Positions 42,167 through 52,306 of a DNA stretch of 62,496 bases are shown here, piece by piece. A program made the translations under genes and the position numbers. Source of the stretch: CAZGUH01 sp964529005 (GTDB lineage: Bacteria; Actinomycetota; Acidimicrobiia; Acidimicrobiales; Ilumatobacteraceae); the NCBI GenBank assembly GCA_964529005.1, contig CAZGUH010000024.1, positions 1 through 62,496 of the forward strand, in the 5' to 3' direction. Positions within the stretch are counted from its first letter, which is position 1. Every line of letters begins with the position of its first letter. Below the pieces are notes generated by a model. The model was not told the DNA's origin. It made no database searches and was given only the letters and a program-made list of their open reading frames with translations.

Positions 42167-42704
42167 AAATTGCTCCCGTCCAGCAGCGAGAAGCGCCGTC
42201 CTGTCCGAGCATCCTGACCCCTCCGCAGACTCCTTCGCCACCGCGATCAAGATCCCACGGGCCGTGACCCCGTTCGTGACGGTCGGGGCTGCGGCGGTGA
42301 TCGCTGGTGGCGGCATCGCCGCGATCGCTCGCCCCACCGGATGGGACGACGCGTCGTGGGTCGCGGCGTTCCTCGTGCTCGTGGTGGGCGTCGGCCAGAT
42401 CGGTCTGGGCGCAGGGCAAGCAGCCCTCGACGGCGTGCGGGCGCGAAGCGAGCGCAGGCTGGCCGCGCAGGTGGCGGGGTTCAACGCCGCCGCGGCGACG
42501 GTCCTCGTCGGCACCCTCCTGTCGGCGCCGGCGGTCGTCACCGCGGGCGGAGCGGCGCTCGTCGTCGCGCTCGCATCCTTCGTCCGTCCCGTGCGTGCAT
42601 GTCCGCCGGGGCGCCGATGGCTCGGCCGCGTCTACTCGGCGTTGCTGATCGTGCTGCTGGTGAGCGCGCCGGTCGGGCTCGCCTTGTCGTGGTCTCGTTC
42701 GTGA
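42156..42704 (+). CDS. Small integral membrane protein, four predicted segments
   Basis: I recognise no family. From the GTG at 42156 it has 182 residues; about 35 polar residues precede four hydrophobic segments (VTVGAAAVIAGGGIAAIA, WVAAFLVLVVGVGQIGLGAG, AATVLVGTLLSAPAVVTAGG, VYSALLIVLLVSAPVGLALS). The start is uncertain: a GTG at 42264 directly before the first segment is equally possible, while a start at 42096 would overlap the globin gene. It is divergent from the globin and upstream of superoxide dismutase. Confidence 0.65.
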   Translation: MISRNCSRPAARSAVLSEHPDPSADSFATAIKIPRAVTPFVTVGAAAVIAGGGIAAIARPTGWDDASWVAAFLVLVVGVGQIGLGAGQAALDGVRARSERRLAAQVAGFNAAAATVLVGTLLSAPAVVTAGGAALVVALASFVRPVRACPPGRRWLGRVYSALLIVLLVSAPVGLALSWSRS

Positions 42705-42730
42705 ACCTGCGGCATCGCATCGACTGGGAA

Positions 42731-42749
42731 GGCCCGCCGGACGCGGGCC
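42731..42749 (+). terminator. Hairpin terminator, followed by a possible sodA -10 element
   Basis: GGCCCGC (42731-42737) pairs perfectly with GCGGGCC (42743-42749), 26 bases after the membrane-protein stop. TATATT follows at once (42750-42755) and could be the -10 element of the superoxide dismutase promoter; no matching -35 is obvious. Confidence 0.5.
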
Positions 42750-42852
42750 TATATTCGTCTACCAAGAGCTGGAAAAACATGGGCTTCGCTGCGCTCCGAT
42801 GGACGTCTCGCGCCTCGACGGCGGCCGAAGTCCCCCGAGGAAGGAGCACCAC

Positions 42853-43455
42853 ATGACGGAGATCTACACGCTTCCGGATCTGCCCTACGACCCGGGCGCG
42901 CTCGAGCCACACGTCAACGGGCGGATCATGGAGCTCCACCACCGCAAGCACCACGCGGGCTACGTGAAGGGCGCCAACGAGACGCTCGAACGGCTTCACG
43001 AGATGCGCGGCAAGGGCGACTTCAGCGTGGTGTCGATGTTGGAGAAGAACCTCGCGTTCCACGTCTCGGGCCACGTTCTGCACTCGCTGTTCTGGACGAA
43101 CCTCAGCCCGAACGGCGGCGGCGAGCCGACCGGTGATCTCGCTGACCTCCTCGACGACACGTTCGGCGGTGTGCTGCCGTTCCGCCAGCAGATGCAGGAG
43201 GCGGCCTCCACCATCCAGGGCTCGGGGTGGGCGCTCGCCTCGTGGGAGCCGGTCGCCGGGCGCGTCGTGGTCCAGCAGGTGTACGACCATCAGGGCAACC
43301 ATGGCCAGGGCACCGTGCCGCTGCTCGCCATCGACGCGTGGGAGCACGCGTGGTACCTCCAATACGAGAACCGCAAGGGTGAGTTCTTCTCGGCGATCTG
43401 GAACGTCGTCAATTGGGACGACGTCGCCCGCCGGCTGGCAGCAGCTCGTTCGTAG
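42853..43455 (+). CDS. sodA: Superoxide dismutase (Fe/Mn type)
   Basis: The 200-residue enzyme converts superoxide to peroxide and oxygen. Metal ligands can be seen in MELHHRKHHAGY (His29), GHVLHSLFW, and the DAWEHAWY Asp/His pair; the YDHQGNHGQG segment resembles Mn/cambialistic actinobacterial enzymes. AAGGAG six bases before the ATG at 42853 decides the start over an ATG at 42799. No signal peptide, so cytoplasmic. Confidence 0.96.
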   Translation: MTEIYTLPDLPYDPGALEPHVNGRIMELHHRKHHAGYVKGANETLERLHEMRGKGDFSVVSMLEKNLAFHVSGHVLHSLFWTNLSPNGGGEPTGDLADLLDDTFGGVLPFRQQMQEAASTIQGSGWALASWEPVAGRVVVQQVYDHQGNHGQGTVPLLAIDAWEHAWYLQYENRKGEFFSAIWNVVNWDDVARRLAAARS

Positions 43456-43463
43456 CCACGGCT

Positions 43464-43499
43464 GCCCGGGCTCGACGCGTGCCGCGCTCGAGCCCGGGC
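43464..43499 (+). terminator. Hairpin terminator after sodA
   Basis: GCCCGGGCTCGA (43464-43475) and TCGAGCCCGGGC (43488-43499) form a perfect 12-base stem with a 12-base loop that can itself pair. It begins nine bases after the sodA stop codon. Confidence 0.65.
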
Positions 43500-43522
43500 G
43501 CAGCGCCAGACGGCGCGACGGC

Positions 43523-43666
43523 GCCGAGCGAGAAGCCGAGCTCGCAGCCGAGGATGCCGACCCGCAGACCGACCTCATTGCGAGCGCGCAGTACCGTGTG
43601 CACCTGTCCAAGGTGCTCGTCCAGCGCGCGCTGGAGCAGGCGAGCACAGCTCCCGCCGAGGCCTGA
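43523..43666 (+). pseudogene. Fragment resembling the C-terminus of a CoxM/XdhB FAD subunit
   Basis: The plus frame ending at 43666 reads AELAAEDADPQTDLIASAQY, then RVHLSKVLVQRALEQAS. This matches the end of FAD subunits of molybdenum hydroxylases, which typically read like AAEGADPxSDLxGSAxYRRHLxxVLxRRAL. No start codon or upstream FAD domain precedes it; sodA and its terminator sit there instead. It therefore looks like the remnant of a deleted gene whose end abuts prpE. The likeness is from memory of the family, not a search. Confidence 0.45.
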
Positions 43667-43680
43667 GGAGGTCCTGGCCG

Positions 43681-45570
43681 ATGGCCACCTACGAGGAGGC
43701 GCGAGAGCACAGCCTGCACGATCCGGAGGGGTTCTGGGGGCACGCCGCGGACGCTGTCTCCTGGGTGCGGCGGCCGTCCACGGTCTTCGACGGCAGCTCC
43801 CCGCCGTTCGCCCGTTGGTTTCCCGACGGGGAGCTGAACACCTGCCACAACGCCCTCGACCGGCACGTCGCCGCGGGTCGGGGCGAACAGATCGCGCTCG
43901 TGCACGACAGCCCGGTCACGGGAACCGTGTCGCGCTTCACCTACGACGAATTGCTGACCGCCGTCGCGCACGCGGCCGGCGGGCTGCGGCGGCTCGGGGT
44001 CGGTCGGGGCGATCGCGTGGTGATCTACATGCCGATGATCCCCGAAGCGGTGATCGCGATGCTCGCCTGTGCGCGCCTCGGAGCGATCCACTCCGTCGTG
44101 TTCGGCGGGTTCGCCCCGGCGGAACTCGCCGTGCGCATCGACGACGCCGGAGCGAAGGTGTTGCTGACCGCGTCGTGCGCTGTCGAAGGGGCGCGCGTCA
44201 TCGACTACGCGCCGCTGTGGCGCAAGGCGATCGCGCTCACCACGAACCCTCCCGAGGCCGTCGTCGTCGTCCAACGTGACCTTCATCCGACGACGATCGA
44301 CGGTGATGCGATCGAGTGGGCGGCCATGGTGGCGGACGCTCCATGGGTGGAGTGTGAAGCCGTGCGCAGCGGCGACCCGCTCTACATCCTCTACACCTCT
44401 GGGACCACCGGGAAGCCCAAGGGAGTGGTGCGCGACAACGGCGGTCACGCGGTGGCGCTCGCGTGGAGCATGGCCAACATCTTCGGCGCCGGCGTGGGCG
44501 ACGCCTTCTGGGCAGCGTCCGACGTCGGTTGGGTCGTGGGCCACTCCTACATCGTCTACGGACCGCTGATCGCCGGCTGCACCACGGTGATGTACGAAGG
44601 CAAACCGGTCGGCTCACCCGACGCCGGCGCGTTCTGGCGGGTGGTGCGCGACCACGCCGTGAACGTCATGTTCACCGCGCCGACGGCGCTGCGCGCGATC
44701 CGGAAAGAGGATCCGTCGGCCATTCTCGTCGATCGCGACGCGATGTCGTGCCTGCGGACGCTGTTCGTCGCCGGCGAGCGTCTCGATCCGGAGACGTATG
44801 GTTGGGCCTCGTCCGTGCTCGGCATTCCGGTCATCGACCACTGGTGGCAGACGGAGACCGGTTGGCCGATCGCCGGGAACCTGATGGGCCTCGACCCGCG
44901 GCCGGCGCGCGCCGGCTCCTGCGGGGTGGTGATGCCCGGATTCGACGTGCGCATCGTCACCGAGGACGGGACGGAGTGCCCACCGGGCGCGGACGGCGCG
45001 GTCGTCATCAAGTGGCCCCTCCCGCCGGGCACGCTGTCGACCTTGTGGCGCGACGACGAGCGCTTCGCCACGTCGTACTTCGGACACTTCCCCGGCTGCT
45101 ACGTCACCGGCGATGGTGGCCGCATCGACGACGGCTACCTCTACGTCATGGGACGGATCGACGACGTCATCAACGTGGCGGGACATCGCCTCTCCACCGG
45201 CGCGATCGAAGAGGTGCTCGCTCGGCACCCGGCCGTCGCCGAGTGCGCCGTGGTCGGTGTCGCCGACGAGCTGCGCGGTCAGGTGCCCCGCGGGTTCGTG
45301 GTGACCAAGTCGAGCGTCGTCAGCGCCGCCGAGGACGTGTGCGCGGAACTCGTCCAGCTGGTGCGGGACGAGATCGGCGCCGTCGCCTGCCTACGGCAGG
45401 TCGACGTCGTTCCGGCGCTGCCGAAGACGCGGTCAGGCAAGATCCTGCGGCGCTCGATCAGGGCGATCGCAGAGGGTCGGTCGGAGCCGACGCCGGCCAC
45501 GATCGACGACCCCGCGACGCTCGACGTGCTGAGGGCGACGCTGGTGTCGACTGCGCCGGACCCCCGGTGA
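43681..45570 (+). CDS. prpE: Propionyl-CoA/acetyl-CoA synthetase (PrpE-like)
   Basis: The 629-residue AMP-forming ligase has the P-loop YTSGTTGKPKGVV, HWWQTETGWPI, the YVTGDGGRIDDGY hinge and the catalytic Lys in LPKTRSGKILRR. Residues such as FARWFPDGELNTCHNALDRHV and the GVVRDNGGHAVAL segment after the P-loop are characteristic of PrpE rather than Acs, so propionate is the likely substrate. GGAGG lies about nine bases before the ATG. It converges on the kinase/acyl-CoA dehydrogenase pair. Confidence 0.92.
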   Translation: MATYEEAREHSLHDPEGFWGHAADAVSWVRRPSTVFDGSSPPFARWFPDGELNTCHNALDRHVAAGRGEQIALVHDSPVTGTVSRFTYDELLTAVAHAAGGLRRLGVGRGDRVVIYMPMIPEAVIAMLACARLGAIHSVVFGGFAPAELAVRIDDAGAKVLLTASCAVEGARVIDYAPLWRKAIALTTNPPEAVVVVQRDLHPTTIDGDAIEWAAMVADAPWVECEAVRSGDPLYILYTSGTTGKPKGVVRDNGGHAVALAWSMANIFGAGVGDAFWAASDVGWVVGHSYIVYGPLIAGCTTVMYEGKPVGSPDAGAFWRVVRDHAVNVMFTAPTALRAIRKEDPSAILVDRDAMSCLRTLFVAGERLDPETYGWASSVLGIPVIDHWWQTETGWPIAGNLMGLDPRPARAGSCGVVMPGFDVRIVTEDGTECPPGADGAVVIKWPLPPGTLSTLWRDDERFATSYFGHFPGCYVTGDGGRIDDGYLYVMGRIDDVINVAGHRLSTGAIEEVLARHPAVAECAVVGVADELRGQVPRGFVVTKSSVVSAAEDVCAELVQLVRDEIGAVACLRQVDVVPALPKTRSGKILRRSIRAIAEGRSEPTPATIDDPATLDVLRATLVSTAPDPR

Positions 45571-45590
45571 TGTCCGGCGCCGATCGCTGA

Positions 45591-46615
45591 CTACGCCATC
45601 TCCTCGAGGATCTGCTCGGCCAGCGCAGCTGCTGCCTCGACCTGCTCCCGGAACCGCGCGATCTCCGCTGGGTCGCGTTCGCCCAGCGCCCCGCCCAGGT
45701 AGCGCGCGAACACGCCCTCGTAGACGCAGGCCAGCTTCCAGTGCGCGAACGCGACGTAGAACGGGAGGTGCGACGAATCTCGGCCGGTGATCTCGAAGTA
45801 GCGCGCGGCGAGATCGGCTTTGTCGAGGAATCCCTCGACGGTCGTCGCGCCCGTGATCCACGACGGCCGCGGATCCGTGGGGCCCGCCCAGTACGCCATC
45901 AGCAAGCCGACGTCGGCGAGAGGGTCTCCGAGCGTGCAGATCTCCCAGTCGAGCACTGCGACGACATCGCCGTTGGGATCGATCATGCAGTTGTCCAGCC
46001 GGTAGTCACCGTGCACGATCGTCGCCGGCCCTTGCTCGGGGATCCTGGTATTGAGTTGCTCGTACACCCGGTCCACGGTGGGGAGCTCGGCCGTCTTCTG
46101 CGCGTTCCATTGGCCATACCACCGCTTGAGCTGGCGCTCGATGTAGCCGTCGTGGCGCGCCAGCGTGTCGAGACCGCTCGACGTGAGATCGACCGCGTGG
46201 ATCGCGGCCATCGTCTCCACCAGGCTCTCCGACGCACGGCGGCGCGCGACGGGAGACAGTTGCTCTGCCTCGTCCTCCGTGCGGACGACGAGGCCGTCGA
46301 CGAAGGCCATCACGTAGAACGGCGCGCCGATGACCGACGGATCGTCGCAGTAGCCGAGCGCCGGCGCCACCGGCACCGCCGTCCGTGCCAGCGCGGAGAT
46401 CACGCGATGCTCGCGACCCATGTCGTGAGCGCTCTGGAGGAGGTGGCCGAGCGGCGGGCGGCGCACGACGTACCGTGCACCGTTCGCGCCGGTGACGCGG
46501 TAGGTGAGGTTGGAGTGGCCTCCCGCGATCATCTCGAACGTGAACGGCCCGCGCGCGCCGTCGATGTTCGCTTCCATCCACGGCGCAGCGCCCTCGATGG
46601 CGCCGATCCCGTCGC

Positions 46616-46619
<4 letters not shown>
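45591..46619 (-). CDS. APH-family phosphotransferase (ACAD10/11-type kinase domain)
   Basis: The 342-residue protein has an aminoglycoside-phosphotransferase fold: GGHSNLTYRV (nucleotide loop), VVRRPPLGHLL, IVHGDYRLDNCM (catalytic HGD) and VLDWEICTLGDPLADVG (metal-binding Asp). Such proteins beside acyl-CoA dehydrogenases parallel the human ACAD10/11 fusion, which phosphorylates 4-hydroxyacyl-CoAs before dehydrogenation; a like role is inferred. Its ATG overlaps the stop of the acyl-CoA dehydrogenase gene by four bases. Confidence 0.92.
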
Positions 46620-47827
<1,208 letters not shown>

Positions 47828-47841
47828 CGGCGTCTCCTCGG

Positions 47842-47855
47842 TAAGCGACTGCTTA
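47842..47855. promoter_or_regulatory. TetR-type operator
   Basis: TAAGC-GACT-GCTTA is a perfect 5-base inverted repeat with a 4-base centre in the 40-base gap between the divergent TetR and acyl-CoA dehydrogenase genes. The short gap means one bound dimer would block both promoters. Confidence 0.65.
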
Positions 47856-47867
47856 GAATAGGACGAG

Positions 47868-48503
47868 ATGGCCGACGGGTTCGATCTCGCCGATGTCGCG
47901 GCGGCTGAAATCGACGCCCTGTTCCCGTCGATGCCCGACAACGCCCGCCGTGAGCTGCTGATCGCCGGGCTCCTCGCATTCCACCGCGATCGATTCCAGG
48001 GAGCGTCGACCCGAGCCCTGGCGAAGTCCGCGGGCCTCAGCTCGGCGGCGCTCTACGTGCACTTCGAATCGAAGGCCGCCCTGCTCTTCGAGATCGCGCG
48101 TGCCGGTCACCAGTCGGTCCTCGACGCGGTCACCGCCGCGACCCGCGCCGCTGGCGGTGACGCGCGCCGGCAGATCCTGACGTTCGTCGAAGCGTTCACG
48201 AGGTGGCACGCGGAGCATGCGGCCGTCGCGCGCATCATCCAGTACGAGTTCGAGGCCCTACGTGGGCAGCATCGGGCGCAGATCGTGCGACTCCGGCGCG
48301 AGGTCGAGAACGTCCTCCGTGCCGCACTGCTCGCCGGGATGAAGGACGGGTCGATCGCGATCGACGATCCCGACACGACGCGCCGAGCGCTGCTGTCGCT
48401 GTCGATCGACGCCGTCCGCTGGTTCCGCGCATCCGGACGCATCACCCCCGCCGAGCTCGGCCGCGAGTACGCAGCGCTGGCCGATCGTCTGATCAGCCGC
48501 TGA
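47868..48503 (+). CDS. TetR-family regulator of the acyl-CoA dehydrogenase/kinase pair
   Basis: The 211-residue protein has a TetR HTH (LLIAGLLAFHRDRFQGASTR, LAKSAGLSSAALYVHFESKA, ALLFEIA) and a helical ligand domain of TetR_C type. Residues 1-27 are an N-terminal extension before the HTH. It is divergent from the acyl-CoA dehydrogenase gene, 40 bases away, across a palindromic site. An acyl-CoA effector is inferred from the neighbours. Confidence 0.93.
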   Translation: MADGFDLADVAAAEIDALFPSMPDNARRELLIAGLLAFHRDRFQGASTRALAKSAGLSSAALYVHFESKAALLFEIARAGHQSVLDAVTAATRAAGGDARRQILTFVEAFTRWHAEHAAVARIIQYEFEALRGQHRAQIVRLRREVENVLRAALLAGMKDGSIAIDDPDTTRRALLSLSIDAVRWFRASGRITPAELGREYAALADRLISR

Positions 48504-48629
48504 CGGTCGGCCGTGACGACCTCCGGGTAAGCGGTCGCTCGGCAGCGCGGCGGGGGCGACGGCACGGCGGCCGGAGCACGAGCACGTAGGTTGTCGCCGT
48601 CCGTCACGATCACGGCGCGGGGAGGCAGC

Positions 48630-49286
48630 ATGTCGCAGGTCCGGGTTCACAACTTCGCGATCTCGCTGGACGGGTTCGGAACCGGGGAAGGTCTCACGTT
48701 CGAGGCGCCGTTCGGCCACGCGGGCGAACGGCTGCACGAGTGGATGTTCGCGACCCGCTTCTGGCGCTCGATGGTGGGCGAGCCCGGCGGCAGCACCGGC
48801 GTCGACAGCGCGTTCGCAGAACGCCACTCCGTCGGCATCGGCGCCGAGATCATGGGACGGGGGAAGTTCAGCCCGCAGAGCGGCCCGTGGACGGACGTGG
48901 GCACCGACGACGAGTGGCGCGGCTGGTGGGGCGCGAACCCGCCGTTCCACACGCCGGTGTTCGTGCTCACCCACCACCCGCGCCCGCCGATCGAGATGGA
49001 GGGCGGGACGGTGTTCCACTTCGTCGAGGCCAGCCCCTCCGAGGCGGTCGCGCTGGCTCGTGAGGCAGCCGGCGGTCTCGACGTGCGCCTCGGCGGCGGC
49101 CCGACCGTCGTGCGCGATTTCCTCGCCGCCGGCCTGATCGACATGTTGCACGTCGTGCAGACGCCGATCCTGCTCGGCCGCGGTGTGCGCCTGTGGGACG
49201 GCATCGAGGGCCTGGAGGAGCGCTACGACATCGAGGCGGTGTCGTCGCCGAGCGGCGTCACCCACCTGACCTTCACGCGTCGCTGA
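48630..49286 (+). CDS. Dihydrofolate reductase-family protein (RibD C-terminal type)
   Basis: The 218-residue protein has the RibD_C/DHFR-like fold: VHNFAISLDGFGTGEG at the start, IMGRGKFSP, PVFVLTHHPRPPI, the NADPH-site LGGGPTVVRDFLAAGLIDML and PILLGRGVRLWDG. These are NADPH reductases of mostly unknown substrate. The GGGGAGG ribosome site fixes the ATG at 48630. Confidence 0.9.
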   Translation: MSQVRVHNFAISLDGFGTGEGLTFEAPFGHAGERLHEWMFATRFWRSMVGEPGGSTGVDSAFAERHSVGIGAEIMGRGKFSPQSGPWTDVGTDDEWRGWWGANPPFHTPVFVLTHHPRPPIEMEGGTVFHFVEASPSEAVALAREAAGGLDVRLGGGPTVVRDFLAAGLIDMLHVVQTPILLGRGVRLWDGIEGLEERYDIEAVSSPSGVTHLTFTRR

Positions 49287-49332
49287 ACGTCTCGGCCTGA
49301 GCGGTCCGCGATCCGGCGCGAGGATCTCTCGC

Positions 49333-49980
49333 ATGCATCGCCTGGCGTCGACGTTCGCCGTGGCGCTCGCCGCGGTGACGGTCGCGGGCGACGGCGGCGA
49401 CCGATCGCCGTCGAGGCCCGTCGTCGTGGTCCCGATCTCCGTCCAGCGCTGCGCGCGCCCGCAGACGTTCCACGGCGTGGGTGTGCTCGTCGGGGGCCGG
49501 GTGGTCACTGCCGCGCACCTGGTCGAGGGGCAACTGCGGCGGCTCGAGGTGGACGGCCGCCCGGCCGTCGTCACGACGATCGACGCGCGCCTCGACCTCG
49601 CTGTGGTCGATGCCGACGGCGTCGGTGACAGCGCCACCGCGCGACGATCGCCGGGCGCGGTGGCCATCGTGACGCCGGAGGGCTCGATGGCCGCGGACGT
49701 GTTGGACACGGGGCCGCTCGTCGTCCACGATGCGTCGGCCGGCGTCGTCCACCGGCGCGAGGCGCACCTGGTCGCTCCTGCCGTGGCCCCGGGAACCAGC
49801 GGCGCGCCGCTGGTGTCGCCCTCAGGGGAGATCCTCGGCATCGTCGTGCTGTCGGACGCGCGCCGCGATCGAACGTACGCCGTGACGTCGTCGGAGGTCG
49901 CGCGTCTCCTCGGCGCGTCGCCGCAGCGACGCGCCGGCGAGGGGATCACGATCGGGGGTCGGTGCGATTCGGTAGGGTGA
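49333..49980 (+). CDS. Secreted trypsin-like serine protease
   Basis: The 215-residue protein has a weak signal peptide (LASTFAVALAAVTVAG). An S1-type protease domain follows with the catalytic triad visible: His62 in VVTAAHLVEG, Asp88 in ARLDLAVVD, and Ser156 in APGTSGAPLV. No PDZ or membrane domain is present. It is small for the family and probably extracytoplasmic; the target is unknown. Confidence 0.85.
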   Translation: MHRLASTFAVALAAVTVAGDGGDRSPSRPVVVVPISVQRCARPQTFHGVGVLVGGRVVTAAHLVEGQLRRLEVDGRPAVVTTIDARLDLAVVDADGVGDSATARRSPGAVAIVTPEGSMAADVLDTGPLVVHDASAGVVHRREAHLVAPAVAPGTSGAPLVSPSGEILGIVVLSDARRDRTYAVTSSEVARLLGASPQRRAGEGITIGGRCDSVG

Positions 49981-50026
49981 CGGCGCGGCGCGGGCCGCCT
50001 CGCCCGCGGCCAAAGGGGAGGGAGAC

Positions 50027-51139
50027 ATGATGCGACGGTCCGCATTTCTGTCCGTTCTCGCAACGAGCGCGCTGGTGCTCTCAGCGGCGAGTTGCTCCGG
50101 CGATGACGACGATGCAGGCGGCACGACAGGTCCGGCAGGAACGGGATCGACCCCGGACTCCGTCGGCGAGGTCCAGACCGGCGACTCGACGTTGGACACC
50201 GTGCTCGCCAACGGGGTCGTTCGCTGCGGCACTCGCGACGCCCTCCCCGGGTTCGCCGTGCTCGAAGCGAGCGGCGAGCACGTCGGGTTCGACTCCGACT
50301 TCTGCCGGGTCGTCGCCGCGGCTGTTCTCGGTGACGCCGAGGCCGTCGACCACGTCGACCTCCAGACAGAAGCCCGCTTCACCGCGCTGCAATCGGGCGA
50401 GGTCGACGTCCTGATCCGCAACACGACGTGGACCGCCAGCCGCGACGGCGTCGAAGGCGCCACGTTCCTGCATCCCACGTTCTACGACGGCCAAGGAATG
50501 ATGGTCGCCGCGGACAGCGGGTTCTCGTCGCTCGACGACATGGACGGCACGGTCGTCTGCGTCGCCGCCGGCACCACGACCGAAGGCAACGTCGCCACCG
50601 AGTTCGCGCGCCGTGGGCTCGCCGTGGAAGTGCAGTCGTTCCCGGACACGGAGCGCCTCCAGGACGCGTTCCAGAACGGCGCCTGCGACGGCTGGTCGAG
50701 CGACACCAGCCAGCTCACCGGATTCCGTTCGGCCTATCCGGAAGGTCCCGAGGCCCTCGTGATCCTCGAGGAGGTGTTCTCCAAGGAGCCGCTGGCGCCG
50801 GCGGTCAGCGACGGCGATTCCCGGTGGGCGCAGGCGGTCAACTGGGCCGTGTTCGCCACGATCCAGGCCGAGGAGTACGGCATCACGTCCGAGAACGTGG
50901 ACTCGTTCCTGACCAACGAGGATCCCAACATCGTGCAGTTCCTCGGCGGTGAGAACGCCGACGGCACGGTGCTCGACCCGGGTCTCGGCCTGCCGCCCGA
51001 CTTCGCCTACCAGGTGATCAAGCAAGTGGGGAACTATGGCGAGATCTTCGAGCGCAACCTCGCGCCGCTCGGCCTCGAGCGCGGCGTCAACGCGCTGTGG
51101 ACCGAGGGCGGGCTCCAATACGCGCCGCCCTACCGGTAG
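50027..51139 (+). CDS. aapJ: Amino-acid ABC transporter substrate-binding lipoprotein (AapJ-like)
   Basis: The 370-residue protein has a lipoprotein signal ending LSAASC (Cys23) and an acidic linker. The binding domain has VRCGTRDALPGFAVL, GFDSDFCRVVAAAV, VDVLIRNTTWTASRD, FYDGQGMMVA and NWAVFATIQAEEYGI, which match AapJ/BztA general L-amino-acid binding proteins. An AGGGGAGGGAG ribosome site precedes twin ATGs at 50027 and 50030. It heads the aapJQMP-like operon. Confidence 0.94.
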   Translation: MMRRSAFLSVLATSALVLSAASCSGDDDDAGGTTGPAGTGSTPDSVGEVQTGDSTLDTVLANGVVRCGTRDALPGFAVLEASGEHVGFDSDFCRVVAAAVLGDAEAVDHVDLQTEARFTALQSGEVDVLIRNTTWTASRDGVEGATFLHPTFYDGQGMMVAADSGFSSLDDMDGTVVCVAAGTTTEGNVATEFARRGLAVEVQSFPDTERLQDAFQNGACDGWSSDTSQLTGFRSAYPEGPEALVILEEVFSKEPLAPAVSDGDSRWAQAVNWAVFATIQAEEYGITSENVDSFLTNEDPNIVQFLGGENADGTVLDPGLGLPPDFAYQVIKQVGNYGEIFERNLAPLGLERGVNALWTEGGLQYAPPYR

Positions 51140-51151
51140 TCGACAGATGCG

Positions 51152-52306
51152 ATGACAGCGACGATCAGCCGGCCACCGTTGTGGCGAGACGTCCGCGTGC
51201 TGAGGTGGGCGTTCCAGCTCGCGGTGGTCGGCATGGTCGCCGCATTCGTCGTCTGGCTGCTCGGCAACTACCGCACCAACAGCGACCGGCAGAACATCCC
51301 GACGGGCTACGAGTTCCTCGACCAGCCAGCCGGGTTCCCGATCCCCGGCAGTGATTTCCGCGTCACGCAGCCGGTGAGCGATGCCTTGTGGGAAGGCTTC
51401 TTCAACACGCTGCGCCTCGCGGTCACGGGGATCATCCTGGCCACGGTCTTCGGCATCCTGATCGGAATCGCCCGCTTGTCGCACAACGTCATCGTGCGCA
51501 GCGCGGCGCGCGGCTACGTCGAGTTCGTCCGCAACATCCCGCTGCTCGGCGTCATCGGGCTGATCTACATCGGCGTGGTGTTGAACGGGCTCCCGTCCGT
51601 CGCCGAGTCGTGGACGCTAGGTCCGCTCGCGGTCGTCAACGTGCGCGGCATCTGGGTGCCGTGGTTCGACGGACGAGGGCTCGTCCTCATCGGCATCATC
51701 GTCGGCGCCGCCATCGCGGGGTGGGCCATCTCACGATGGCGCCAGGCCGTCGCCGACCGCACCGGCGCAGCGGCGCGCGGCGGTCTGTTCGGAATCCTCA
51801 CGTTCGCGGCCGTGGTGGTCGCCGGATGGCTGATTGGCGGCTACTCGTTCACCACGCCCGAACTGGACGGGCGCATCGCGCGGGGCGGCATCGAGATGGA
51901 CCCCGCGTACTTCGCCGCCCTTTCCGGCCTGGTGATCTACACCTCGAGCCACATCGCGGAGATCACCCGCGGCTCGATCCAAGCGGTGCCTCGCGGGCAG
52001 GGTGAGGCAGCGGATGCGCTCGCCCTGTCTCCGTTCCAGCGGATGTGGCACGTCGTGCTCCCGCAAGCAATGCGCATCGCGGTCCCCCCGATGGGCAACC
52101 AGTACCTCAACATCTCGAAGAACTCCTCGCTGGCCGCGGCGGTGTCGTTCCCCGAGCTCACCAAGGTGGCGCAGCTCGCCAACGCCAACAGGGCGCCCGC
52201 CGTTCCGGTGTTCACCGTCATCCTGGTGGTGTACCTCTTGATCTCGCTGACGATCGCCCTCGTCGTCAACATCGCCAACCGCAAGCTCGCGGTGGTGGAG
52301 CGATGA
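51152..52306 (+). CDS. aapQ: Amino-acid ABC transporter permease (AapQ-like)
   Basis: The 384-residue membrane protein has the HisM/AapQ layout: a long first half with SDFRVTQPVSDALWEGFFNT, the conserved RNIPLLGVIGLIYIG, and the EAA loop IPRGQGEAADALALSP-like stretch (VPRGQGEAADALALSPFQRM) facing the ATPase. It forms the membrane channel with the next gene. The next ATG overlaps its stop. Confidence 0.94.
   Translation: MTATISRPPLWRDVRVLRWAFQLAVVGMVAAFVVWLLGNYRTNSDRQNIPTGYEFLDQPAGFPIPGSDFRVTQPVSDALWEGFFNTLRLAVTGIILATVFGILIGIARLSHNVIVRSAARGYVEFVRNIPLLGVIGLIYIGVVLNGLPSVAESWTLGPLAVVNVRGIWVPWFDGRGLVLIGIIVGAAIAGWAISRWRQAVADRTGAAARGGLFGILTFAAVVVAGWLIGGYSFTTPELDGRIARGGIEMDPAYFAALSGLVIYTSSHIAEITRGSIQAVPRGQGEAADALALSPFQRMWHVVLPQAMRIAVPPMGNQYLNISKNSSLAAAVSFPELTKVAQLANANRAPAVPVFTVILVVYLLISLTIALVVNIANRKLAVVER

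Noticed and set aside
48528..48540. TAAGCGGTCGCTC downstream of the TetR gene as a second TetR operator
   Set aside because: Only AGCG/CGCT is symmetric and the match to TAAGCGACTGCTTA is partial; too weak to call.
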